From DATMER01 sp040349255 (GTDB lineage Bacteria; Acidobacteriota; Thermoanaerobaculia; Multivoradales; UBA5704): a DNA stretch of 64,000 nucleotides. The notes beneath the pieces were generated by a model. It was given only the letters and a program-made list of their open reading frames with translations, did no database searches and was not told the DNA's origin. The position numbers and the translations under genes are program-made. The stretch lies in contig JBEQUE010000211.1 of the NCBI GenBank assembly GCA_040349255.1, positions 1-64,000 of the forward strand. Direction: 5' to 3'. Numbering within the stretch: the stretch's first letter is position 1; each line of letters opens with the position of its first letter. Of the stretch, positions 31,890 to 40,818 are shown piece after piece.

Positions 31890-34766
31890 TCAACCTCCGG
31901 CACTGGCAGCCACGGTGGAAGAGGTATCTGCGGGCATCGGCTTCGCGGGTCCCAGCGGGACGCTCTCATGCTCGTGGATGGGCTGCCGCTCGTTGTTGTC
32001 TTCGGGACTGATCCGGCGGCGCACCGCGGTGATGGCCTGGGAGGACTCGTCCGCCTTGAAGCGCCGGAACAGCTTCGCCTCGCGGGCCGCCTTCTCCTGG
32101 TCTCCCAGGGCGCGCCAGCAGAGCATGGCGGTGTAGTGCATCTGGAGGTCCTCCGGGTCCACGTCGCAGACCCGCTCGAGGACCTTGAGAGCCTCCTTGT
32201 ACTGGCGCTTGAGGAACAGGATGCGGGCCATCTGGTTGAGCATCACCCGGTCGCGCGGGTACTTGGCCTCCACGGTGCGGAGCGACGCCAACGCCGCGTC
32301 GTAGTTGCCCTCGGCCTTCTCGATCATGGCCTTGAAGAAGTGGATGCGACCGAGGCTCGGATCGATCGACAGGGCCTTCTGGATGAACGGCTTCGCCCGC
32401 TCCACCTCGCCCTCGCGGATGAGCGCGCGGGCCACGTTGAGCCAGCCGTCGGCGTAGCCCGGCTCGGCCTCGGTGGTGCGCAGGAAGGCGTACTCCGCCC
32501 CCTTGAGGTCGCCCTGGAGCAGCAGGCCGATGCCCCAGTCGTTCCAGCGCTCGCGCTCCTCCTTGCTCTGGATGACGACCGGCTTCCAGACCGTGTCCGG
32601 ATCGCCGGGCTTGCCGATCCGGAGCGTGGCCTCGTCCTTGGCGAGCGTCACGATCGGCAGGTCGGGGATGCGGCCCTTGATCTTGCCCGACACGTTGGCC
32701 GGGATGTTCGCCGGGTCGAACGACCACTCCTGGCTGTTGTGGTGGGCGGAGACCAGGCTCGGATCCTGGCCCGGCTTCGGCTTGCCGGCGTAGGCGAACT
32801 GCGTGTAGGAGTGCGCGAACTTCCGGTAGTTGAGCTTCGCTGTCAGGGTGAGCGGGCCGCGGGCGTTCTCCGGGATCTTGATCCGGTAGTGGGCCACGTC
32901 GGCGGCGCCCGGCGGGATCAGGCGGACGTAGAGCACGCTGCGCGCCTGCCAGGCGTTGCGCTTGTCGATCGGGTTGCCTTCGCCGTCGAGAGCGTAGGAG
33001 CGGTAGAAGTGCGCCCCCGCCTCGACCGGACCCTTCCCTCCGTTCGGATCGTCCTGCACCTGGCCGCTCCAGAACACGACCTTGCCGTCCGCGTCCTTGG
33101 CCTGGAGCTCCAGCCAGATGTCGAAGGCGTCCACCGTGCCGCCGGGGAAAAAGTGGCCGATGGCGCGGGTGCGGACGACGACGTCGACGCGCGCCGTGGA
33201 GCCCGGCTTGAGCACGGGGTCGGCCTTGTCGACCGGCGCCGCCACCTTGCCGACCTCGCGGATGAAGACGTCGCCGGTCTGCTCCGCCTCCTCGCCCACG
33301 GCGAAGGTGGACATGATCTGCGGCGCGTCGGACGTCGCCTTGCGGCGGATCATCTGCGTCTCGCCGGTCTGCTCCACGGGCGAGACCGAGAAGATGTCGA
33401 CCGTGATGAAGCCGGAGGTCAGGAACTTCTCGATGACCTCCTTCTGCTTCTCGTCCTGGTTCACGTGCGCGAGAGCCATGTTGGCCGCCGGGAAGCGGTG
33501 GCTGTGGATCTTGCCGTCGACGTTGCCGGGGTCGTTCGAGTCGACCTGGGGCATATGGCAGTTGGCGCAGGTCTTGGTCTCGGCCGGGTAGTAGAACGAC
33601 CGCGCGCCCTGGCCCGAGACGCCGCTCGCCTGCCAGTTGTCATAGTCGTTGAAACCGCGGGCCCAGCGGTAGGAGTTGACCGGCACGTCGAGGTGCACCT
33701 TGTGGCAGGTCGAGCAGAACTCCGACGAGTCCATCCGCATGAAAGGCTTCATGAAGGTCTTGCGGTGCGGCTCGGGGTCGGTGTAAGTCAGGAACCGGTC
33801 GATCTGCCGGATGATCGGGTTCTTGCTGTTGGCCAGCTCGTGAAGCGGCGGGTACTCGATGGTGAAGCCGCCCTGGCCCATGGAGCTGTCGACGTGGGTG
33901 ATGGCGTGGCACGAGGTGCAGGCCAGGCCGGCCTGGGCCTCGGGCGTGTCGATCTGCTCCTTGATCGGGCGCTCGAAGCGGCCGTTGAAGAACACCGCGT
34001 GGTCATGGCAGCCGGCGCACCACTTGCTCGGCTCCGGCCCCTTCACGTCCTGCATGTACTCGATCGACTTGCGGTAGAACTGGTTGTTGAACGAGGCGAA
34101 GTGGTGGGCCGAGCTGTTCCACTGCTCGTAGATGTCCTTGTGGCACTCGCCGCAGGTCTTCGAGTCCATGAAGAAGTTGGACGGGATGATCTCCTTGGTG
34201 TTCGTGTTCGCCGAGGACGGGAAGAACGGCGACTTCGGCCCGCCGCCCTCCTCCGACATCGAGGTCGGCACGATCATCGGGTTCTTGATGCGGTCCTTCG
34301 GGTTCGGGTTGGCCTTGCGCCAGGCGGTCGTCGCGAGCGGCCAGACGACCAGCAGGGCGAGAGCCACGGCGTACGCGGTGCGGAACCGCCGCCAGCCGCC
34401 GCCATGCTCGTTCGCCTTGCGCCACACCCAGGGCGCGAAGGCGAGCACCGCCAGGGCCGCCGTGGCCACGTGCGCCCAGAAGGCCCACCGGTTTGCGAGG
34501 ATGTTCCCGCGCAGCACCAGATAGAGCCCGGCGAAGAGCGCCACCACGAACAGGGCCGCCGCCACCGGGAAACCCCGGCGGAGGTCCGGATTGCGCGCCA
34601 GCACCCACACCAGGCCGGCCGCGACCACGAGGCCGAGCCCCAGGTGGAGCAGCACGTTGCTCATGTAGAAGATCGTCGGAGAGGCGTACGCCGCCAGGTA
34701 CGCGCTATTGACCAACAGCACCAGGAACAGCACCGCCATCCACTTTGCAAGCTTGCCCTGCATCAT
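31890..34766 (-). CDS. Membrane-anchored pentahaem cytochrome c with TPR tail
   Basis: A 958-aa protein. The N-terminus has about four transmembrane helices (residues 8-26, 34-56, 68-86, 97-115, and possibly 132-148). Five CxxCH haem motifs follow: CGECH (205), CAGCH (250), CTSCH (283), CSTCH (351), CANCH (400). Extra His residues (HHFASFNNQF, HSHRFPAANMALAH) could be distal ligands. A beta-rich middle domain (about 480-700) leads into TPR repeats from about 715 (LLQGDLKGAEYAFLRTTEAE, YDAALASLRTVEAKYPRD, QYKEALKVLERVCDVDPED). It probably carries electrons from the membrane to periplasmic or outer-surface partners. First gene of an operon with the CRTAC1 protein and epimerase. Confidence 0.92.
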   Translation of the reverse strand: MMQGKLAKWMAVLFLVLLVNSAYLAAYASPTIFYMSNVLLHLGLGLVVAAGLVWVLARNPDLRRGFPVAAALFVVALFAGLYLVLRGNILANRWAFWAHVATAALAVLAFAPWVWRKANEHGGGWRRFRTAYAVALALLVVWPLATTAWRKANPNPKDRIKNPMIVPTSMSEEGGGPKSPFFPSSANTNTKEIIPSNFFMDSKTCGECHKDIYEQWNSSAHHFASFNNQFYRKSIEYMQDVKGPEPSKWCAGCHDHAVFFNGRFERPIKEQIDTPEAQAGLACTSCHAITHVDSSMGQGGFTIEYPPLHELANSKNPIIRQIDRFLTYTDPEPHRKTFMKPFMRMDSSEFCSTCHKVHLDVPVNSYRWARGFNDYDNWQASGVSGQGARSFYYPAETKTCANCHMPQVDSNDPGNVDGKIHSHRFPAANMALAHVNQDEKQKEVIEKFLTSGFITVDIFSVSPVEQTGETQMIRRKATSDAPQIMSTFAVGEEAEQTGDVFIREVGKVAAPVDKADPVLKPGSTARVDVVVRTRAIGHFFPGGTVDAFDIWLELQAKDADGKVVFWSGQVQDDPNGGKGPVEAGAHFYRSYALDGEGNPIDKRNAWQARSVLYVRLIPPGAADVAHYRIKIPENARGPLTLTAKLNYRKFAHSYTQFAYAGKPKPGQDPSLVSAHHNSQEWSFDPANIPANVSGKIKGRIPDLPIVTLAKDEATLRIGKPGDPDTVWKPVVIQSKEERERWNDWGIGLLLQGDLKGAEYAFLRTTEAEPGYADGWLNVARALIREGEVERAKPFIQKALSIDPSLGRIHFFKAMIEKAEGNYDAALASLRTVEAKYPRDRVMLNQMARILFLKRQYKEALKVLERVCDVDPEDLQMHYTAMLCWRALGDQEKAAREAKLFRRFKADESSQAITAVRRRISPEDNNERQPIHEHESVPLGPAKPMPADTSSTVAASAGG

Positions 34767-34801
34767 CCCGATTCCTCCCGAAAAGGCCGGAAAATGATAT
34801 C

Positions 34802-35875
34802 TCAGTTGCAGCCGTCAAGAGCCTTGGTGTCTGTGACAGCCGGAGGCGAGCCGCCCAGGGGATTGGTCCAGGTCGCCACCTGGCCCGTCCGGGTGTCCGT
34901 AACCTTGAGCGTGTACTGTACCGTAGTCGTGGCCGACGAGAACACCCAGTGGTGGCCGTTCAGGGTGCAGCCGTCCAGGACCTTGACCAGCAGCTCCCAG
35001 TTGTCCGGCGCGAAGAACCAGAACAGACCGGACGTGTCCGAGGCTCCCGGAACGACGCTCCCCTGCCCGGTATTGCCCTGGAAGTCCTTCCAGGCGACCT
35101 CCACCCGGAACCGTCCGCCGCCGAGGCAGAGGACGTTCAGGCCGGGAACGCAGACGTCGGAGCCCGGTCCGTCGATCCCCGTGGGATGGGTCTTCGAGGC
35201 GAGGAACAGGAAGCCGTTCGCCATGGACAGCGTGGGCAGGTTGTTGTGGCCGTAGCCGGGCTGGATCTCGTCCTCCCAGGGCACGCCGAGCCGGCCCCAC
35301 TGCCCCTTGAGCGCCTCGTAGGAGCCGCCGGTGTAGTTCGGGTCCAGGGTTCCGTAGTAGAGACGGATGGGCACCTTGTACGAGGGATCGGCGAGCGCGT
35401 CGATCTGGTAGAAGCGGGCTGCCATGGAGAAGACCGCGCTGTAGCCGGACTTGGTCGTGTAGGCCAGCAGGTAGGCCCAGGCGCCGCCGGCCGAATGCCC
35501 GCCGATCGAGACCCGCCGCGGGTCGATCGGCAGCTCGGCGCGCACGGCGGCGAGGCTCTCGGCCACGATGCGCTCGTCCGCGGCGTTGCCCCAGCCAAGG
35601 TCGGTCGAGGACTTGGGCAGGATCGCGACCAGCCCGGCGCGGTCGGCGGCGCCGGAGACGAAGGCGCGGTACTTGTCCGGAATCCCGCCCGAGCCGTGCA
35701 GGAAGAGGACGGCCGGCATCTTGTGCGAGATGTCGAGCCCCGGCGGCAGATAGCGCCAGAGGTAGGAGCCCGAGGGGAGATCGATCCGGGTCCAACCTGT
35801 CTGAGGAGCGGCGGCCAGGGGGAGCGAGACCAGAAGGAGAACGGCGAGAAGAAGATACGGCGTACGGCTGTGCAT
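34802..35875 (-). CDS. Secreted alpha/beta hydrolase (PHB-depolymerase/esterase-like) with C-terminal extension
   Basis: About 357 aa from the ATG at 35875 (MHSRTPYLLLAVLLLVSLPL; signal peptide to AAAPQ), with GAGG upstream; the longer frame is not needed. The nucleophile elbow GGHSAGGAWAYLLAY gives Ser, the oxyanion region LFLHGSGGIPDKYRAF is present, and a late His is in GYGHNNLPTL. Residues about 240-357 form a beta-rich extension with NHHWVFSS-like and VQYTLKVTDTRTGQVATWTN segments, ending in a disulfide-ready DGC/DGC pair; similar tails occur on secreted acidobacterial proteins. Likely a secreted esterase or polymer depolymerase. It is on the same strand as the cytochrome operon, 35 bp after its own stop. 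Confidence 0.85.
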   Translation of the reverse strand: MHSRTPYLLLAVLLLVSLPLAAAPQTGWTRIDLPSGSYLWRYLPPGLDISHKMPAVLFLHGSGGIPDKYRAFVSGAADRAGLVAILPKSSTDLGWGNAADERIVAESLAAVRAELPIDPRRVSIGGHSAGGAWAYLLAYTTKSGYSAVFSMAARFYQIDALADPSYKVPIRLYYGTLDPNYTGGSYEALKGQWGRLGVPWEDEIQPGYGHNNLPTLSMANGFLFLASKTHPTGIDGPGSDVCVPGLNVLCLGGGRFRVEVAWKDFQGNTGQGSVVPGASDTSGLFWFFAPDNWELLVKVLDGCTLNGHHWVFSSATTTVQYTLKVTDTRTGQVATWTNPLGGSPPAVTDTKALDGCN

Positions 35876-35907
35876 GAGGACCTCGGCCCCAAGAGTAGCA
35901 CGGACCG

Positions 35908-36291
35908 TCAGTCGGCCTCTTTCAGTATCTCCAGAAAGGGCCTCCCCCACCCGTTCATCCGCTCTTCGAGCTTCGCGGTGCAGTCGCAGTCGCAGCAGGC
36001 CCAGGGCTCGGAGCCGTCGAGGTCGCGGCATTTGCGGCGGCTGTGGGCGTCCTGGACGCGGACGAGCTCGAAGTATTCCTCCCAGTACGGGCGCTCCTCG
36101 TCCAGGGGCTCCCAGCAGAAGCAGACCTCGACCCAGCGCACGTCGCCCTCGTCGGTCAGGCGCGCCTGGGCCATGTTGTGGAGATATTCGTCGCCCGCGA
36201 CCGATCCCGATCCCAGGGTCCCATCCTCGATCGCCTCGAGAAGGTCCGCCTCCTTGCCGGGGCGGACGCGCGCCGTCACCAGGTATCTCAT
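35908..36291 (-). CDS. Small conserved Cys-rich protein
   Basis: A 127-aa protein, MRYLVTARVRPGKEADLLEA at the start. It resembles a conserved family with a YciI/ferredoxin-like N-terminus and a Cys cluster: VCFCWEPLDEERPYWEEYFE, DAHSRRKCRDLDG, WACCDCDCTAKLEER. The CCDCDC cluster with the earlier CFC and KC could bind iron or zinc. No function is known to me for the family. It lies 32 bp upstream of the esterase gene on the same strand. Cytosolic, as no signal peptide is visible. Confidence 0.8.
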   Translation of the reverse strand: MRYLVTARVRPGKEADLLEAIEDGTLGSGSVAGDEYLHNMAQARLTDEGDVRWVEVCFCWEPLDEERPYWEEYFELVRVQDAHSRRKCRDLDGSEPWACCDCDCTAKLEERMNGWGRPFLEILKEAD

Positions 36292-36489
36292 CGTCTATCC
36301 GGAACAGAATCCATCCGTCGATGATTTCAACGGGATCGCCAAGTCTGGCGGCGCGCGTTCAGGAGCCTGGTGTCGGACGTTGAAATCCGGGAAAGGTGAC
36401 CCAGCCTCCGACAAACAGGCCGAGAAGAAAAAGAAAAGCGGAAAAAGCCAGGCTGGCCCGCCCGACAGCGGCAGCGGGCCCGAGCAGGG

Positions 36490-36762
36490 TCACAGCCGCG
36501 AAACGCCGAAATCCTCTTCTCTGGGCGACGCTGGGCCTGGCATGGCTGCGCTCACATCACACGCGCCTCGCTGACAGCGACCACGAGGGCGCGTCGCCCA
36601 AGCGCCAGCAATAAGCAGAGCACCCATGAGGTAGTCATCGAGGAGGGCGGGAGGGAATTCACGCCAAGTACTCCAGCGCCGAACCGTATCGCCAAGCGGC
36701 GCGAGGATTCCGAGGGAATAGGCCAGCCACCGACTTGCTTTGGTTCTAGCGTGTCCCGACAT
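36490..36762 (-). CDS. Small putative membrane protein
   Basis: 90 codons from the ATG at 36762 (MSGHARTKASRWLAYSLGIL), with AGGACGAGAGG just upstream. Its start overlaps the end of the upstream membrane-protein gene by 17 bp. LGILAPLGDTVRRWSTW and LLDDYLMGALLIAGAWATR resemble small acidobacterial and proteobacterial membrane proteins, which continue with a further helix. Here the sequence after GAWATRPRG turns into Arg/Cys-rich text, so a frameshift or truncation is likely. No function known. Confidence 0.4.
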   Translation of the reverse strand: MSGHARTKASRWLAYSLGILAPLGDTVRRWSTWREFPPALLDDYLMGALLIAGAWATRPRGRCQRGACDVSAAMPGPASPREEDFGVSRL

Positions 36763-37348
36763 TGCCTCTCGTCCTAGCCTTGAGTCCTCGGAAGCCCTCC
36801 AGCACAACAATCAACAAAGCGAAGGCCACTCCCAAAAGAGATATCGCATCAAGCGGCCGGCCTGTTTCGCGATTATTGGCTCTACCTGAAACATCTTGTG
36901 GCCCAGCACTCTCATTCTCCAGGGCTCCCTGAACGTGTCGCAGCGTGAGAATGGCTGCTATACAGGCAGTTATGAGCGCTGTCAGTTCGGTAACGTAGCT
37001 CATGCCGCGGTTCCATATAGTATCAATGATCATAACTACGATATTAAACATTAGACAAATGGATAATGTTGGGGCAATCTCTGACGGAGATGCGATTCCC
37101 TCCCTTCGGAGTAAGGCAAAATAGACCAAGGCGCAGTAGAAGTAAATACAAATTGCGCATGCCTCAACGAAAGGATGACCTGTTGCGGCGAACAACAAGA
37201 AAACTAATATCGGGAACCCGAGGTCCAATAGTAGGCGTGTAATTCCTTTATAGGTTGCCGGCGCAATGAACAGGTGGTAAGCGAGCCAGTCGGCAATCCC
37301 AACTAAGAGTGCAGAAACTACAAACCCAAGCTGTATAGGCGTCCGCAA
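36746..37348 (-). CDS. AT-rich integral membrane protein of unknown function
   Basis: 200 codons from a TTG at 37348 without a clear Shine-Dalgarno, so the start is uncertain. About five to six transmembrane segments (FVVSALLVGIADWLAYHLF, LLLDLGFPILVFLLFAATG, CAICIYFYCALVYFALL, LSICLMFNIVVMIIDTIW, ELTALITACIAAILTL, LGVAFALLIVVLEGF). The stretch from about 36900 to 37330 is clearly AT-richer than its surroundings, with codons such as ATA and TTA that the neighbouring genes avoid. This suggests recent acquisition. No family recognised. Downstream, its end overlaps the small membrane ORF. Confidence 0.6.
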   Translation of the reverse strand: MRTPIQLGFVVSALLVGIADWLAYHLFIAPATYKGITRLLLDLGFPILVFLLFAATGHPFVEACAICIYFYCALVYFALLRREGIASPSEIAPTLSICLMFNIVVMIIDTIWNRGMSYVTELTALITACIAAILTLRHVQGALENESAGPQDVSGRANNRETGRPLDAISLLGVAFALLIVVLEGFRGLKARTRGNVGTR

Positions 37349-37468
37349 CCGGCTGCAGGAGGCTTCGAACGCCTATCTACTCTTTTCACTCGTTCTCAAA
37401 AGCCCTGAAAATCCTCTGGACCTGGGTGAACGGACGGAGCGGGACGGCGGACCGCCCCGCGGTCCCTG

Positions 37469-39517
37469 TTATTGGCAGCCCGAGGAGTAGAGCGCCGTAC
37501 GGTCGCCGTTCCGATAGCCACTGCAACCGTTCGCATTGCAGGCCCGGACCCGGAGATAGCTGGTGCTGGAGACGTTCACCGAAGCCGAGAGGCTCGGGCC
37601 CGAGTAATAGAGCGACTGGGTGGTGAAGGTCGAAGAGGTGGAGATGTAAAGCTCGTAGGAGCTTGCGCCCGTTGAAGAGCCCCAGTCAGCCGAGTTGAGG
37701 CCGCGGCAGTATTCCGGGGTCACCGTCAGGAAGGCGGGCACGGGGGGAGGCGAAGCGGTGCAGGCTTTGCTGGTCGCCGAGGCCTGGGTCGAGTTGGCCG
37801 AGGCGCAGGCGCCCACCGCCTGGACGACGTAGTAATAGGCCGTGTTGCAGCTCAGGCCGGTGTTGGCGAACGACGTGGTGGTCGAGATGCCGACCTGGGT
37901 GTAGGGGCCGCCACTCGTGGCCGAGCGCAGGATCCTGTACGAAGTCGCGCCCGCCGAGGCGGTCCAGGACACGTTGATCTGCGTCGGGCTCACCGCCGTG
38001 GCGGTCACGCCGGTCGGCTTGGCGGGCGGCGTGCAGGTCGAATCAGCGCCAGGACGGTCGTCGAAGAGCTGCTGCCAGCGGCCGTCGAAGCCACCGTTCG
38101 CCGCGGTGTACCAGGCGCCGGTGAGCCACTTTCCGCCCTCGACCGTATCGGCGTCGACGATGGAGCCGGAGTGCACGAAAAAGTCGTGCTGCCACCAGTA
38201 CGCATTGTGCGAAGCGTAGTATCCGCTCGCGGCGCCCCGGGTGAGCCCGTAGCTGTCGGTGCCGTTGCCCTCGTACGCCTCAAAATCGTCCGAACCCGAA
38301 GGGCAGTCCTCGTCGAGCTCGGCGGAGTACGCTCCAAAGAGCCAGTCCTTCGAGGGAATCCCCTCCCGCCCGTCCGTCAGGCCTGACAGCCCCACGTCAC
38401 GCGATTTCGTATAGAACCGTTGCAGGCCGGTGCTGACCTCGGTCTGCCCCGTCTCGTTCGTGATCGGGCTCTCGAGGAGCACGTCTTCCGACTCGTCGGC
38501 GAGCCAGTGAACATACCAGGCGTTGTTCTGCCAGTGCGTCGGGATGATGTCCGCGAGGTCCTGGAGCTCGTACGTAATCCGCTTCACCTGAGACCACATC
38601 GGAGTGCTGTCGAGGCGGCTGGCGAGCGTGGTCGCGTTGTTGTAGGTGAGCGGTTGCGCCCCCCATGCGGTCACCGCCGCCTGCGAGCCTTCCGGCACGA
38701 AGACATAGTTGACGTCCTTCGCGCTGTCCCTGCCGCTCACGTTCACCTCGGCGTCGTTCGTGGGCACGCTCGCCCGGCTGGCGATCGAGCTGTACGAGTT
38801 CTTCACGAAACGCAGCTCATGTCCGTACGTATCACAAAGGTCGTCGAGGCCGGAATTGTCATTCTGATCGGCCTGCCAGATCAGCACGTGCTTGCCGGTC
38901 GCCGTCTGCATGAAGTTGAGGCTTGAATCGTAGGAGCGGCGCATGATGTGGTCATGGTGATGGGTGACCGTCACGTGGTTCACGACCTCTCCGCTCCCGC
39001 CGGGCGTGCCGGTCACACCGCGGACCGCGACCTCCACCCGCTCCCAGTCGTGGATCTCCTCGCCGTCCTTGTCCTGCGCGTTGTAAACGTGGAAGAGCAT
39101 CACGATCGACTTGCTGCCTCCCTCCATGTACTCGACAAGCGCGGAGTAGAGCGTCGGGCGGATCCTCCATTGGCTGTAGGAGCCCGTGGATCCGGAGGCC
39201 GAAGCGGAGACATACTGATTGATCTTCAGCCAGCTCACACGGTTGTTCGAGAAGTCCCCATCCTGATCGAAGTCGAAGTTGGTGCCCCAGTCGAGCCCTG
39301 CTTTCGTGGAGCTCTCGTTGGCGCGCTTCATGATGATGGGAGCGTAGTAGTAGAGATACGCCTTGCGCTGAGCCGTGGTGAGGCTCCAGGTTTGGGCCGA
39401 GGCTTGAGTCTCGATGACGGAGAAACCGAGCATGGCGAAGAAGGCAACGAGGACCACACGGCCGGTTGCAAGACGCAGTCGTGAGGGTTTCCCGGAGGGA
39501 CGGAACACTGAAGCCAT
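37469..39517 (-). CDS. Large secreted protein with HDWE-motif domain and fibronectin type III modules
   Basis: A 682-aa protein with AAAGGAAG before the ATG at 39517. The signal sequence is RVVLVAFFAMLGFSVIETQ, cleaved near ASAQ. The catalytic-looking N-terminal domain (about 45-440) has GEEIHDWERVEVAVRGVTG followed by VNHVTVTHHHDHIMRR. HDWE resembles the metal-binding heptapeptide of NLP/NPP1 toxins and the GDWE of VPS62-like proteins, but overall similarity is not established. Two fibronectin type III-like domains end the protein (KPTGVTATAVSPTQINVSWT, and EYCRGLNSADWGSSTGASSY). Cys residues in the C-terminus could form disulfides. Exported; its role may be adhesion or hydrolysis. Confidence 0.7.
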   Translation of the reverse strand: MASVFRPSGKPSRLRLATGRVVLVAFFAMLGFSVIETQASAQTWSLTTAQRKAYLYYYAPIIMKRANESSTKAGLDWGTNFDFDQDGDFSNNRVSWLKINQYVSASASGSTGSYSQWRIRPTLYSALVEYMEGGSKSIVMLFHVYNAQDKDGEEIHDWERVEVAVRGVTGTPGGSGEVVNHVTVTHHHDHIMRRSYDSSLNFMQTATGKHVLIWQADQNDNSGLDDLCDTYGHELRFVKNSYSSIASRASVPTNDAEVNVSGRDSAKDVNYVFVPEGSQAAVTAWGAQPLTYNNATTLASRLDSTPMWSQVKRITYELQDLADIIPTHWQNNAWYVHWLADESEDVLLESPITNETGQTEVSTGLQRFYTKSRDVGLSGLTDGREGIPSKDWLFGAYSAELDEDCPSGSDDFEAYEGNGTDSYGLTRGAASGYYASHNAYWWQHDFFVHSGSIVDADTVEGGKWLTGAWYTAANGGFDGRWQQLFDDRPGADSTCTPPAKPTGVTATAVSPTQINVSWTASAGATSYRILRSATSGGPYTQVGISTTTSFANTGLSCNTAYYYVVQAVGACASANSTQASATSKACTASPPPVPAFLTVTPEYCRGLNSADWGSSTGASSYELYISTSSTFTTQSLYYSGPSLSASVNVSSTSYLRVRACNANGCSGYRNGDRTALYSSGCQ

Positions 39518-39678
39518 TCAACTTCCTTTCTGGAATAGGTGCTCAATCAGGCGGTCCCCTCTGAACCATCGAGAGGAGCGCCACGATGCCAGAGTTGAAA
39601 ATTGAATAGGGCGCCCAATATTCCCGCTGGCCGGCTGCTCACTCCTGTGCCGGCATCTCGCTCACGTGGGTCCCGCCG

Positions 39679-39933
39679 TTACTTCGACGGCTTCCGGCGT
39701 GGCGGCTTCTCCGCACCAGCCGACATGAGGATGAGCCTGCCCTTTCCCTTGGAAGGCAACGGAATCCTCGCCTGCTCAATCGTAGCGGCGATCAGCGCCT
39801 CCACGTCTGCATGTGCCAACTGGCTGGCCGCCTCCACCTGGATGAAGCGAGTCTGCTTTCCCGATCCCCGCAGAAGCCGCTTCGGGAGCCGGGCCTCCGG
39901 CGTAGTTTCCCCGCTATCGGATTTCACTGTCAT
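39679..39933 (-). pseudogene. DUF1801 gene copy with internal in-frame deletion
   Basis: 84 codons aligning with the intact gene at 19316-19798. The first 14 codons (MTVKSDSGETTPEA) and the last 69 (from about PKRLLRGSGKQTRFIQVEAA) match, while 76 codons between them are missing. The break joins TPEA directly to RLPKRLLRG. The flanking DNA also matches, including CGCATTCTCCCGGTCGT upstream of the start. The deletion removes most of the domain core, so the product is probably not functional, though the frame is open. Confidence 0.85.
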
Positions 39934-39978
39934 CGCATTCTCCCGGTCGTGCTCAGCAGTTTCGCTTCGAAGGGCATG

Positions 39979-40527
39979 TCAGGCGCACGGGGTTTTCTCT
40001 ATACGGAACTGGATGGACTGAGGCTCCGAACCCGGTCCGACCCTCTCGAAGCCACAGCGCAGGAGAACCTCGATAGAGGCGGCGTTGGCATCGGTGGTAT
40101 GCGCGATGACCTGGTGAACAGACGGTTCCTCGAATGCGTGCTGCACAAGCGCTGCGACGAGCTCCGTGGCGTAGCCCTGACGACGTGCAGAAGGGATGAC
40201 CGAGTAACCGATCTCGACGGAGCCGTCCTTGGGAGGGCCGAGATAACCCGCACCCGCGACGAGGGACTCGCGCTCACCCTGTGAGTTACGAGCAATGCCG
40301 TACCAGCCGTACCAACCGACATGACCGGGACCACCCGCCGAGAGCTGCGCGTGGAAGAACTCAAGAGCATCGCGGTCGTACTCGCCGGGAGGCCACTCGT
40401 CGGGTATGGCGATACCGAGGAGAGGACCGAGGGCGTTGGGCTCCTGCAACTCGGCCTCGATATGCGCGAGGGTCGTTGCGACGAGGTCAAGGCGTCTGGT
40501 GCGGAGCAGGAGCTCCTTCGAAGGCAT
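39979..40527 (-). CDS. GNAT-family N-acetyltransferase (RimJ/RimL type)
   Basis: A 182-aa protein starting MPSKELLLRTRRLDLVATTL. It has the typical LRTRRLDLV N-terminus, the core GYLGPPKDGSVEIGYSVIPS, the acetyl-CoA loop ARRQGYATELVAALVQHAF and the C-terminal VIAHTTDANAASIEVLLRCG. Cytosolic. The target may be a ribosomal protein alanine or a small molecule; this cannot be told from sequence. Its flank next to the DUF1801 copy suggests it arrived with, or beside, the duplicated segment. Confidence 0.9.
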   Translation of the reverse strand: MPSKELLLRTRRLDLVATTLAHIEAELQEPNALGPLLGIAIPDEWPPGEYDRDALEFFHAQLSAGGPGHVGWYGWYGIARNSQGERESLVAGAGYLGPPKDGSVEIGYSVIPSARRQGYATELVAALVQHAFEEPSVHQVIAHTTDANAASIEVLLRCGFERVGPGSEPQSIQFRIEKTPCA

Positions 40528-40700
40528 GGAAGTCAGGGAACACCCCCGCGGCCGCAGTCAGCCTCCTCTAGGGCCAAACGACAATCCGAGAACGAGGCGC
40601 CTGAACGTTCACGAAGCTGTTTGAGGGCATCGAGCACCGTCATGGGAGTTCTCAATTGTACCCCAGATTCACGGAAAGGACGCACCGCCCCGATCCTTCA

Positions 40701-40759
40701 CGAGGGGGCGGAAAAACGGCCTCGCCCCCTCGCGAATGTTTCAGGTGGCGTCAGTTAAC
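40701..40759 (-). repeat. 59-bp element, copy 1 (downstream of the RiPP precursor)
   Basis: On the plus strand it contains CGAGGGGGCG (40701-40710), the loop GAAAAACGGCCT and CGCCCCCTCG (40723-40732), a perfect 10-bp stem, then TGTTTCAGGTGGCGTCAG. Copy 2 at 41774-41832 matches it at all but about five positions. In minus-strand transcripts it follows the RiPP stop by about 60 nt. A T5 run lies in the loop, not after the stem, so this is not a textbook terminator. Confidence 0.75.
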
Positions 40760-40818
40760 CATTGCCGCGGCCTCGGCCGGAGCGGTTGCTGCCGCGCAGG
40801 CTCGCGCTCCTGGAGACT

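Noticed and set aside
37420..37466. Intrinsic terminator for the HDWE protein gene
   Set aside because: There is a GC-rich fold around GGACCGCCCCGCGGTCC, but no T-run on the minus strand; too weak to list.
40528..40700. A plus-strand gene over the 5' flank of the acetyltransferase
   Set aside because: Frames here are short, lack ribosome sites and are antisense or read into the 59-bp element.
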